Below are positions 36,914-44,763 of a stretch of DNA of 64,000 nucleotides, in pieces. The stretch comes from Arthrobacter crystallopoietes. GTDB taxonomy: Bacteria > Actinomycetota > Actinomycetes > Actinomycetales > Micrococcaceae. The translations under genes were made by a program, and so were the position numbers. The first letter of the stretch is position 1; each line of letters opens with the position of its first letter. The notes beneath the pieces were generated by a model, which was not told where the DNA came from, ran no database searches, and saw only the letters and a program-made list of their open reading frames with translations. Where the stretch lies: positions 1,240,001 to 1,304,000 of the forward strand of contig NZ_CP018863.1 in NCBI RefSeq assembly GCF_002849715.1, in the 5' to 3' direction.

Positions 36914-37920
36914 GCGCCGGGAAAAGCACGCAGGCCGTACACTTCGGCAACACGCGGCTGCCCCAGGAGCAGCGCGAGACCCTGCGCAAGGCCAAGAAAC
37001 TCGAGTGGATCACCATCGCGTTCCTGGCTGTCACGGTGGCGCTGGTGTACCTGGTGCTCGGCAACTCGCAGGCCATGAAGGCGGCCTGGATCGAGGACAT
37101 GCTCTCCTTCCTGCCGCCCATCGCGTTCCTCGTGGCGGCCCGCGTCATCCGCAAGCCGCCCACGGAGCAGCATCCTTACGGTTACCACCGCGCCATTGGG
37201 ATAGCCCACTTGGTGGCCGCCGTCGCGCTGCTGGTCATGGGCACCTATCTGCTGGTGGACTCGGCGCTGGGACTGATCACCGCGGAGCACCCGACGATCG
37301 GCGGGGTGGAGCTGTTCGGCCGGACCATCTGGCTGGGCTGGCTCATGATCGGCGTCATGCTCCTGATCGCGGCGCCGCCGGTCTTTATCGGCCGCGCCAA
37401 GATGAAGCTGGCCGAGAAGCTGCATGACAAGGTGCTCTATGCGGACGCCGACATGAACAAGGCGGACTGGATGACCGCCGTCGCCGCCGCCGTAGGTGTG
37501 GCGGGGATCGGCATCGGCTGGTGGTGGGCCGACTCCGTGGCCGCGCTGATCATTTCGGCCAGCATTGCTAACGACGGCGTCAAGAACCTGCGCGGTGCGG
37601 TCAGTGACCTCATGGACGCCCGGGCCCGGACTTACGACAACGCCGGCCCGCACCCGCTGCTCGGCCGGATCGACGACTTCCTGGACAACACCGGGTGGGT
37701 GGGCAAGGCCAAAAGCCGCATCCGCGACGAAGGCCATGTATTCCATGTGGAGTCCTTTGTTGTCCCCCGCGAAGGCAGCACGCCGACGGCGGAAGACCTG
37801 GAGCAGCTGCGCGAGGACTGTGTGGATCTGGACTGGAAGGTCCAGGACCTGGTGATCGTCCTGGTGCCGGAGCTGCCCGAAGAGTTCCTGCCGGGCGTCG
37901 AAACCGGCGGCGAGGACTAG
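36910..37920 (+). CDS. Cation diffusion facilitator family transporter
   Basis: 336 residues with six hydrophobic segments and the CDF loop EQHPYGYHRAIG. The His/Asp-rich metal site is kept in part (MLSFLPP replaces the usual SxxD; a later DADMNKADW carries acidic residues). It exports a divalent metal in exchange for protons. The start ATGA overlaps the lipoprotein stop. The cytosolic C-terminal domain is long. Confidence 0.85.
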   Translation: MSAGKSTQAVHFGNTRLPQEQRETLRKAKKLEWITIAFLAVTVALVYLVLGNSQAMKAAWIEDMLSFLPPIAFLVAARVIRKPPTEQHPYGYHRAIGIAHLVAAVALLVMGTYLLVDSALGLITAEHPTIGGVELFGRTIWLGWLMIGVMLLIAAPPVFIGRAKMKLAEKLHDKVLYADADMNKADWMTAVAAAVGVAGIGIGWWWADSVAALIISASIANDGVKNLRGAVSDLMDARARTYDNAGPHPLLGRIDDFLDNTGWVGKAKSRIRDEGHVFHVESFVVPREGSTPTAEDLEQLREDCVDLDWKVQDLVIVLVPELPEEFLPGVETGGED

Positions 37921-38543
37921 CTTCCGGTCAGGACTTTGCGCACCAGCGCACGCCGCTTGCCGCGCCGCTCCACCAGCTCGAACCCCGCGCCCAGAAAAAC
38001 CTCCAGGGTGCCGTAGTACAGGTCCTGCGACGGGATCTTGCCGCCGGCGGTGTCCACCGGGTAACCCTCGACTGCTCTGGCTCCGTGGCTTGCCGCGTGC
38101 TCGACGGCGGCGTCCAGCAGCCGGTGGGACAGGCCGATTCCACGCGCATCTTGTTTGATGTAGAAGCAGGCCACCGTCCACAAGCTTGCCGGGTCCTCGT
38201 CCTCCGCCAACCGGGCGACAACGGAACGCTCCAGCCTGGTGTGGCACTCCCGCGGTGCCACGGACACCCAGCCCAGCGGTTCGCCATCGAGCCTTGCCAC
38301 CAGGCCGAACGGCTCGCCTTCCTCCACTCTCGAGTGCACAAAGTCCCGCCGTTCCGCACTGCTGGAGGATGAATAGTCGCGCGAGGACAGCCGGAACCAG
38401 GAACACCAGCACCCGCCCTGCACGCCGCCGGGGCCGAAGAGTTCCTCGAAAACGGGCCAGGTCGCCGTCGTTATTTCCACCAGTTCGAGCCCGGAAAGGT
38501 CCCTCCGTGCCGTGCCGTGCTGCGTGCCGTCCAGCTGCGCCAT
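37917..38543 (-). CDS. GNAT family N-acetyltransferase
   Basis: 208 residues. The acetyl-CoA loop region YIKQDARGIGLSHRLLD and the preceding strand WTVACF are typical. The start MAQLDGT was chosen inside a longer open frame whose upstream part does not look like protein. It converges on the CDF gene with overlapping stops. The substrate is unknown. Confidence 0.82.
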   Translation of the reverse strand: MAQLDGTQHGTARRDLSGLELVEITTATWPVFEELFGPGGVQGGCWCSWFRLSSRDYSSSSSAERRDFVHSRVEEGEPFGLVARLDGEPLGWVSVAPRECHTRLERSVVARLAEDEDPASLWTVACFYIKQDARGIGLSHRLLDAAVEHAASHGARAVEGYPVDTAGGKIPSQDLYYGTLEVFLGAGFELVERRGKRRALVRKVLTGS

Positions 38544-38595
38544 GCTTCCAGCTTGCCAGCGCCGCGGCAGCTTGCGAAGACCTGCCGTCGGTTTT

Positions 38596-39219
38596 CTAGG
38601 CGCCGATAGCCATCCGGATGCCGAGCGCGAACATGACCACGGCGATCGCTCCGTCCAGGATCCGCCAGGAGGTCGGCTTGGCGAAGAACGGCCGCAGCAG
38701 CCGGGCGCCGAAACCGAGCGCGCTGAACCAGAGGATACTGCCCAGCATGGCCCCGCCGCCGAACCACCAGCGCGCATCCGGCGCCTGGCTGTTGGCCACC
38801 GAGCCTAGCAGCAGCACGGTGTCCAGATAGACGTGCGGGTTCAGCCAGGTGAGCGCCAGCACCGTGGCCACGGCGGCCTTGGTGCTGAGCGGGCCCTGCT
38901 GCTCGTTCGCGGTGAGGGAGCCGGGACGGATGGCGCGCTTCGCCGCGATCAGGCCGTAGCCGATCAGGAACGCGGCACCGGCATAGCGGATGACGTCCAC
39001 CACCACCGGCGCGGCCTCGATAAGCGCGCCGATGCCCAGGATGCCGGCCGCGATGAGCAAAGCGTCGGACAGGGCACAGATGACAACGACGACGGCGACA
39101 TGCTCGCCGCGGATGCCCTGCCGCAGCACAAACGCGTTCTGCGCCCCGATGGCGATAATCAGCGCTAGCCCGGTCCCCAACCCGAGGACCGCCGTCTGGA
39201 CCAAATCAAGTGCACTCAC
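38596..39219 (-). CDS. LysE/ArgO family amino-acid exporter
   Basis: 207 residues with six hydrophobic segments and the family N-terminus GLGTGLALIIAIGAQNAFVLRQG. These proteins export basic amino acids such as lysine or arginine. It starts with GTG. A second LysE-superfamily gene of the RhtB type lies at 39637 on the other strand. Confidence 0.9.
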   Translation of the reverse strand: MSALDLVQTAVLGLGTGLALIIAIGAQNAFVLRQGIRGEHVAVVVVICALSDALLIAAGILGIGALIEAAPVVVDVIRYAGAAFLIGYGLIAAKRAIRPGSLTANEQQGPLSTKAAVATVLALTWLNPHVYLDTVLLLGSVANSQAPDARWWFGGGAMLGSILWFSALGFGARLLRPFFAKPTSWRILDGAIAVVMFALGIRMAIGA

Positions 39220-39347
39220 AAGATTCGAAGGTACTACGACCGGGCCTGTTCTTGCGGTTGGATGTCCGCCGGGCTATTCCCCTGCCCCGACGGTGAACGT
39301 ACGTTGGATGGGTAACCCGTCCATATTCCCCTTCAGGAGGAAACCAC

Positions 39348-39542
39348 ATGGCAGACAATCCCAGCCCCATCGACATCCAGAAGGCCCTTGGCGGCGTCGA
39401 CTATCCCGCCTCGGCCGCCGATCTGGTCAAGCACGCGGAGAACTCCGGCGCCGACAACAACGTCCTCGAGGCACTGCGCGGCCTCCCGGAGAAGGACTAC
39501 GAGACTCCCGCCGAAGTCAACAAGGCCATCTCCAACAGCTGA
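39348..39542 (+). CDS. DUF2795 protein
   Basis: 64 residues with the DUF2795 pattern DIQKALGGVDYPASAADLVKHAE. CAGGAGG lies 8 bases before the ATG. The family is common in actinobacteria and has no known function. Confidence 0.85.
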   Translation: MADNPSPIDIQKALGGVDYPASAADLVKHAENSGADNNVLEALRGLPEKDYETPAEVNKAISNS

Positions 39543-39557
39543 CAACAATTAACGACG

Positions 39558-39581
39558 CCGGGCGCCCGCCCGGGTGCCCGG
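39558..39581 (+). terminator. Hairpin after the DUF2795 gene
   Basis: CCGGGCGCC pairs with GGTGCCCGG (one G-U pair). The U-run is weak. Confidence 0.5.
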
Positions 39582-39636
39582 GTTCCCGCCTAACAGCGGC
39601 CCGAATGCCTCGACGATGGTCGGCTATCATGCTTCC

Positions 39637-40281
39637 GTGACTATCACCCAGGCCCTGCTGTCCTTCGCCGCCGTCGCTGCCTTGCTGACGATCATCCCCG
39701 GCATGGACACAGCTATGGTCCTGCGCTCCGCGATCAGCCAGAACCGCCGGCATGCCTATGCCACGGCACTGGGCATCAACTCCGGCGCCATGGTCTGGGG
39801 AATCGCCGCGGCGGTCGGCGCCTCCGCTCTGCTGGCCGCCTCAGAGACAGCATTCACTGTCCTCAAGCTGGTCGGCGCCGCGTACATGGTCTGGCTCGGC
39901 GCCTCCCTGCTGTGGAAGTCCTTTCGGACGCCAGCTGTTCCGGCTCCGGATACCGGCGCCTTCCCCGTGCCCCGGGGCGGTTCCCTGCTGGCATCCTGGG
40001 CAAAGGGCACCGGTACGAATCTGCTCAACCCCAAGGTCGGGGTTTTCTACATCGCGATGATCCCGCAGTTCATTCCGGACGAGGCCGCTCCGCTCCTGAT
40101 GGGCATAGCCTTGGCCGCGGTTCACAACCTGCTGGGCCTGCTTTGGTTCACCGGCATTATTTTCGGTACGCATGTTGCCCGGAAATGGCTGCGGACACCG
40201 AAGGTAGCGAAGACAATGGACCGCATCACGGGGACGGTCATGATCGGATTCGGCACCGCCCTGGCCTTGGAAACCCGGTAG
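39637..40281 (+). CDS. LysE/RhtB family translocator
   Basis: 214 residues with six hydrophobic segments and the motif LTIIPGMDTAMVLRSAI at the first segment, as in RhtB-type homoserine/threonine exporters. TATCAT at 39625-39630 lies 6 bases before the GTG at 39637, arguing for a leaderless start there; an ATG at 39616 is the alternative. Confidence 0.87.
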   Translation: MTITQALLSFAAVAALLTIIPGMDTAMVLRSAISQNRRHAYATALGINSGAMVWGIAAAVGASALLAASETAFTVLKLVGAAYMVWLGASLLWKSFRTPAVPAPDTGAFPVPRGGSLLASWAKGTGTNLLNPKVGVFYIAMIPQFIPDEAAPLLMGIALAAVHNLLGLLWFTGIIFGTHVARKWLRTPKVAKTMDRITGTVMIGFGTALALETR

Positions 40282-40394
40282 GCCTACGCGGCTCGTTCCC
40301 CTGGCGGACGTGCTTCCGTCCTGGGCGAAGGTGCGCCGATACGCGTCCGCCCGGTATTTTGGAAGGGATCCATTTCCCCCAGTAGAGGACCCTT

Positions 40395-40856
40395 ATGTCT
40401 CCGCGCGCCCTGTTCCGCTCTGTCGCCTTCGCCGAGGCGGTGACGTGGACGCTGCTGCTGATCGGCCTGTTCCTCAAGTACGTCACCGAAACCACCGAGG
40501 TGGGCGTCCGCATCGGCGGCGGCATCCACGGGTTCGTGTTCCTCTGCTACGCGGCGGTCACGTGCTTCATGTGGGTCAACCAGAAGTGGCCGGCCAAGAC
40601 CGGCCTCCTCGCGCTGGTTTCCGCCGTCATCCCGTATGCCACCATCCCGGTGGAAAAGTCGCTGGACAAGAGGGGCATGCTCAACGGTGGCTGGCGTCTG
40701 GCCGCCGGCGGCGAGGAACCGCACGGCTTGCTGGAAAAGCTCCAGGCATGGGTGCTGCGCAAGCCGATCACGGCCATCGTCGTCGCACTCATTGCTGTGG
40801 CCGCCGTCTTCAGTTTCCTGCTGTTCCTCGGCCCGCCCGACACCTGGTTTGCGTAA
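40395..40856 (+). CDS. DUF3817 membrane protein
   Basis: 153 residues with the DUF3817 pattern (FRSVAFAEAVTWTLLLIGLF, then GIHGFVFLCYAAV) and four hydrophobic segments. GAGGA precedes the ATG. The function is unknown. Confidence 0.85.
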   Translation: MSPRALFRSVAFAEAVTWTLLLIGLFLKYVTETTEVGVRIGGGIHGFVFLCYAAVTCFMWVNQKWPAKTGLLALVSAVIPYATIPVEKSLDKRGMLNGGWRLAAGGEEPHGLLEKLQAWVLRKPITAIVVALIAVAAVFSFLLFLGPPDTWFA

Positions 40857-40908
40857 GGTCCGTCCCGCCGCCTGAGCTCGGCCCTGACGGCGGTCGCCCT
40901 TTCCGCGG

Positions 40909-41784
40909 CTACCGGCCGGAGAGTTCTTCGACCAGCTTCAGCAGCGCGGTGTTATCCAGTTTCCCGTCGCCCTGCGCCACCAGCGCCGCCATGAGCTGAG
41001 CCGCCGCGGTGCCCAGAGGAATAGTGACTCCCGCGTCCCGTGCAGCTGCGGTGAGAATGCGCAGGTCCTTATCGTGCAGCTCGGCGCGGAAGCCGGGCTG
41101 GAAATTCCGTTCCACCATGCTGGGCGCGCGCCGCTCCAGTACTGCGCTGCCGGCGAGACCGCCGGAGAGGGCGTTGATGGCGGTTGTCGGATCCACCGAG
41201 TTTGCCTCAAGGAAGACGATGGCCTCGGCCACGGCCTGGATGTTGACCGCACAGATCAGCTGGTTCGCGGCCTTGACCGTCTGCCCTGCCCCGGCGGGGC
41301 CAACATGGACGATGGTCTTGCCCATGGCCTCGAAGACGGGCCGGGCGGTTTCCACCTCGACTCCTTCCCCGCCCACCATGATGGAAAGGGTGGCCTCGAT
41401 GGCGCCGCGTTCGCCGCCGCTGATCGGCGCGTCCAGCACGCCAAAGCCCCGGGCCCGTCCTGCCTCGGCGATCTTGCGTGCTGTGGCCGGCTGGATGGTG
41501 CTCATGTCGATGAAAAGGGCACCCTCGCGGGCATGGGCAAAAACGCCGTCGTCGCCGAGGGCCATCTCCTCGACGTCTGGCGAATCCGGTAGGCAGGTAA
41601 TGATGACATCGCGGTCCCGGACGGCTTCAGCCACGGTGGCGGCACCCGTCCCGCCGGCTTCGACGAAGCGCTCCACCTTGGCCTGCGAGCGGTTGTACCC
41701 CGCCACATCGAACCCGGCCTTGACCAAGTTCGCCGCCATCGGGCCGCCCATAATGCCCAGACCGATGAAACCTATCTTCGTCAT
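40909..41784 (-). CDS. 3-hydroxyisobutyrate dehydrogenase family oxidoreductase
   Basis: 291 residues. The NAD(P) motif IGFIGLGIMGGPMAANL is at the N-terminus, and the catalytic Lys is in GPAGAGQTVKAANQL. It resembles 2-hydroxy-3-oxopropionate (tartronate semialdehyde) reductase most closely, but family members also use 3-hydroxyisobutyrate or sulfolactaldehyde. The upstream in-frame ATG at 41823 was rejected in favour of MTKIGFIG. Confidence 0.9.
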   Translation of the reverse strand: MTKIGFIGLGIMGGPMAANLVKAGFDVAGYNRSQAKVERFVEAGGTGAATVAEAVRDRDVIITCLPDSPDVEEMALGDDGVFAHAREGALFIDMSTIQPATARKIAEAGRARGFGVLDAPISGGERGAIEATLSIMVGGEGVEVETARPVFEAMGKTIVHVGPAGAGQTVKAANQLICAVNIQAVAEAIVFLEANSVDPTTAINALSGGLAGSAVLERRAPSMVERNFQPGFRAELHDKDLRILTAAARDAGVTIPLGTAAAQLMAALVAQGDGKLDNTALLKLVEELSGR

Positions 41785-41845
41785 GAAAACCTGCCTTCGT
41801 CGTTGAAATCGGAAGTGTCGCACCTGCCGGCCACTGTAGTGGCCA

Positions 41846-42367
41846 TTACCCGGGTCCCCGTAATCGATTGCGGACGGTGACCAGTTCGACGTCGAGCACT
41901 TGGCCGGCGTCCACCAGGACTGTCATGTAGGTGCAGACCGGCTGGCGACGCCGGTCTGTGGGCGAGCCTGGATTGAGCAGCCGCAGGCCGCCGGGCGAGG
42001 TTGTGTCCCACGGGATGTGGCTGTGTCCGAAGACCAGCACGTCCGTCTCGGGGAAGTTGGCATCGGCGCGCTTTTCGCGTCCGGTGGCGGCTCCGGTCTC
42101 GTGGATCATGGCGAAGCGGACGCCCTCGATGGTCACTCTGGCGACTTCCGGCAGCCGCGACCGCAGCACTTCGCCGTCGTTGTTTCCATAGACTGCCACC
42201 AGCTGCTTGCTCCGCTGTTCGAACTCGTCCAGCAGCTCCGGGACGACCCAATCGCCGGCGTGGAAGACCACGTCGGCCTGCTCGACGGCGTCCCAGACCT
42301 GGGCGGGCAGCTGCCGCGCGCGCTTGGGGACATGGGTGTCCGCGACGAGCAGCAGCCGGCTGGCCAC
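41846..42367 (-). CDS. Metallophosphoesterase, YfcE/MJ0936 family
   Basis: 173 residues with the di-metal motifs in order: ADTHVPK, FHAGDWV, YGNND, and GHSHIPWD. These enzymes hydrolyse phosphodiesters in vitro; the physiological substrate is uncertain. Its start touches the stop of the TetR-like gene upstream, so the two are co-transcribed. Confidence 0.9.
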   Translation of the reverse strand: MASRLLLVADTHVPKRARQLPAQVWDAVEQADVVFHAGDWVVPELLDEFEQRSKQLVAVYGNNDGEVLRSRLPEVARVTIEGVRFAMIHETGAATGREKRADANFPETDVLVFGHSHIPWDTTSPGGLRLLNPGSPTDRRRQPVCTYMTVLVDAGQVLDVELVTVRNRLRGPG

Positions 42368-42843
42368 TAGGCGCCCTGCGCCTTCCGCTCCGGTGCCGTT
42401 TCGGCAAGAAGGGTTTCCAGCCGGTTGTCCGTCAGGTAGGTCATGCCTTCCAGGATGCCCGTCAGCTTGCGGCGCTCCGCGGCGGTGAAGCGGGTTTCAT
42501 CCAGGATGTCGCTGACCCACAGCCCGTCCATGGCGAGGCGGACGATGATGCCGATGATGCCCGCGGGGTCCCGCGGGTCGAGATCGCGGCTGTCCAGCCT
42601 GCGGTTCAGGTAGATCAGCGCCTCGGCGAGATTCGGCCTGGCTACGGCGGTAGCGAGCAATGCCGCCTGGTTCCGGTCGGCGTTCGACCGGGCATCGGCG
42701 AAAGCCCGGATGTAGGCCCGTTCTTCTGCACCTGCCGGGACAGGGTCCCGTTCGGCCAGCCTGCCCAGCTGGTGGACCAGCTCGGTAATAATCTCTTCGA
42801 CGTCCTGTTCGATTTCCTCGATGGGCGCCCCGGGCCTGAACAT
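42367..42843 (-). CDS. TetR-like ligand-binding domain without DNA-binding domain
   Basis: 158 residues matching only the C-terminal half of a TetR regulator (RLAMDGLWVSDIL is a typical core). No helix-turn-helix precedes it, and the upstream reading frame is not TetR-like. A strong GGAGGAGAT immediately before the ATG at 42843 suggests it is translated as it stands. It lies at the left edge of the low-G+C island, so loss of the N-terminus by the insertion event is one explanation. Confidence 0.65.
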   Translation of the reverse strand: MFRPGAPIEEIEQDVEEIITELVHQLGRLAERDPVPAGAEERAYIRAFADARSNADRNQAALLATAVARPNLAEALIYLNRRLDSRDLDPRDPAGIIGIIVRLAMDGLWVSDILDETRFTAAERRKLTGILEGMTYLTDNRLETLLAETAPERKAQGA

Positions 42844-43017
42844 ATCTCCTCCAGCTACTTGTCTGCGGGTTCTCCGCTTGCCTTCAAGTCTAGCCACGAC
42901 CTGCGGCAACCCACCCATGAGTGCGTGCCGGGCTGCGCAGAGATTTCGACAATCCCTCTGGAGTGCCCTCGCTTTAGCCGCCAACGGCACAAGACGTTCA
43001 AAGTCATTCGTTGATTT

Positions 43018-43045
43018 TTGGTTAAGAACCTAACAAATCTATAAA
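43018..43045 (+). promoter_or_regulatory. Candidate promoter of the island operon
   Basis: TTGGTT at 43018-43023 and TATAAA at 43040-43045, 16 bp apart, just upstream of the ATG at 43054. The -35 is imperfect. Confidence 0.4.
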
Positions 43046-43053
43046 CTTACGGA

Positions 43054-44532
43054 ATGTTCAAGTGCGGATCAGTCCTAAACTGGTTGGATCAATTTCCGGA
43101 AGCAGATCGCGAATTGGCCGCACTAACCCTAAAAAGCCTCAGGTTCGTCAGTACAGATCAGGTGAAGATCGACTTGGCAACAGCTGTCACGGAATTGGTA
43201 GACCAAATTTCCTGCGACCAAGCAAAGGTAATTATCGAGTCCGTCCTTTCGAAGGAGGACATAGAGCGGTTCTTAGCGCGCAAACGTAGCCATATCGAAG
43301 CAAAACACACTGCCGTTCCGACCATGCTGACTTTACCCAGCATGGGCAAGAAGATATCTTCGTCCAAAGGTTCGCAGGAAAAACTTAAACAGCTAGTCGG
43401 AGATATAAAATCGCGTAAGATGTGGCCGACTCGCTGCATGTACATGGACTACTATCCATCTGAAGTTAGGGACGAAGATTCCGGTTCTGAAAAATATCTT
43501 GACCTTATCGTCCGAGAGCAATACCGCAGCAATAAATTCGCCAAGGCGAGCCGAAAAGTTACGCTTCTTCAAGGACGAGACGTCACTGACTCTGTCGCTG
43601 GGCCGCATGAGTCAATTCACATAATACTAATCACTGACAATATTGGGTCCGGAACCCAGGTCGTCGACTTCCTCAGCGAAATACTGCTTTCCCGGATTGT
43701 TGGCCCCCTCCGGGGACGCCAAGTACAAATCAGCCTTATTGCATGGACTGTGACAACCCACGGCATCGAACACATTCGGAAATGGATCGAAGAAGAAACG
43801 CCGATTTCGCTTGAGGGGAGGGAGGGGTTTTCGGGGTCGCCTTCGATTGAGTTTGACCTTAGATACTTAAACATAACCGAGACCTTTTATGAGATCGAGG
43901 ACTCCAATATAAGCGTTAGACTGTTTGACCTATTCCAAAAGTATGGTGATCCGCAACAAAAGAAATCAACTCAAGGACTTGGGTTCGGCCGTACAGCGTC
44001 TAGGACAGTAATGCTTGGTTCGTCCTGTCCGAATAATGTTCCAGACTTCTTGTACTCTCCCGCGCGCCCGCTGCGATATAAGCCACTTTTCGAGAATAAG
44101 CAGGTGCCTGGCGATCTAGGCGACTATATCCTCAACAACAGAACTGCTGCGAATGGACTGAACGGCATGAATCGGACATTCATGCTAGAGATGAGGAGGC
44201 AACGACTCATCCAAGCCGCAAACCGTCCCGATCCGACCGGTGACCCGACGTGGAGAATTTTGCTACTCGCCGTGGCTGGCTACACGAAGTGGGATGCCGT
44301 CAGTTCCGTCGGTGTTCCCTATCACAGATTTTGCAAGGCAGAATCATCGTTGGTGCACATGAGGTGGATTACTTCAGATTTTCTGCCGACTGAAGCAGGA
44401 GTAAACATCGTCCGAGCCTTCGGCACGAAGAAAAACTACGCAGACTACGCTGCCGCCAGGAAATACATGAAGCGCTCTGTTGACGCAGGACAGACTATCT
44501 ACTACCCTCGATCGTTGCGTGGGGTGCGGTAA
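43054..44532 (+). CDS. Phosphoribosyltransferase-like protein, putative retron effector
   Basis: 492 residues. An N-terminal helical part (about 1-130, NWLDQFPEADRELAALTLKS) may be a winged-helix-like module. The centre holds IILITDNIGSGTQVVDFL with DNIGSGT at residues 195-201, which resembles the PRPP-binding loop of phosphoribosyltransferases. Type III retrons pair a reverse transcriptase with such a protein, from memory. No signal peptide or membrane segment. The gene is AT-rich compared with its flanks. It is probably the toxic arm of the system; the function is untested. Confidence 0.65.
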   Translation: MFKCGSVLNWLDQFPEADRELAALTLKSLRFVSTDQVKIDLATAVTELVDQISCDQAKVIIESVLSKEDIERFLARKRSHIEAKHTAVPTMLTLPSMGKKISSSKGSQEKLKQLVGDIKSRKMWPTRCMYMDYYPSEVRDEDSGSEKYLDLIVREQYRSNKFAKASRKVTLLQGRDVTDSVAGPHESIHIILITDNIGSGTQVVDFLSEILLSRIVGPLRGRQVQISLIAWTVTTHGIEHIRKWIEEETPISLEGREGFSGSPSIEFDLRYLNITETFYEIEDSNISVRLFDLFQKYGDPQQKKSTQGLGFGRTASRTVMLGSSCPNNVPDFLYSPARPLRYKPLFENKQVPGDLGDYILNNRTAANGLNGMNRTFMLEMRRQRLIQAANRPDPTGDPTWRILLLAVAGYTKWDAVSSVGVPYHRFCKAESSLVHMRWITSDFLPTEAGVNIVRAFGTKKNYADYAAARKYMKRSVDAGQTIYYPRSLRGVR

Positions 44533-44763
44533 TGCCTAGTACAGTCATCCAATCTGGATGACACGGTCTGGGGATAGGGTGCGAAAAACGGCCCTGTCTT
44601 TGGCGGTTCGCAACGGATGAATCATCAAAAGCACATTGTCAATTTGACGTGTGTTCGTGAATAGGTGGTTCATGCCGGCGTCCAATATATTACACATTTT
44701 AATATCAACCACAGATCGAGCCAGACGAAATTCAATAGAATTTCGCCGGCATGAGGGAAATCA
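44533..44763 (+). ncRNA. Candidate retron msr-msd RNA region
   Basis: 231 bp without a gene, directly upstream of the reverse transcriptase, where retron RNA is normally encoded. It is full of inverted repeats: GTCATCC-AATCT-GGATGAC (44544-44562), TGCGAA with TTCGCA (44580-44613), GTGGTT (44665-44670) with AACCAC (44707-44712), CATGCCGGCG (44671-44680) with CGCCGGCATG (44744-44753), and CGAAATTC-AATA-GAATTTCG (44726-44745). The 10-bp pair could be the a1/a2 repeat. Ends and branching G are not determined. Confidence 0.5.

Noticed and set aside
36370..38412. Long minus-strand open frame over the lipoprotein, CDF and acetyltransferase region
   Set aside because: Its product has no family features and overlaps three supported genes.
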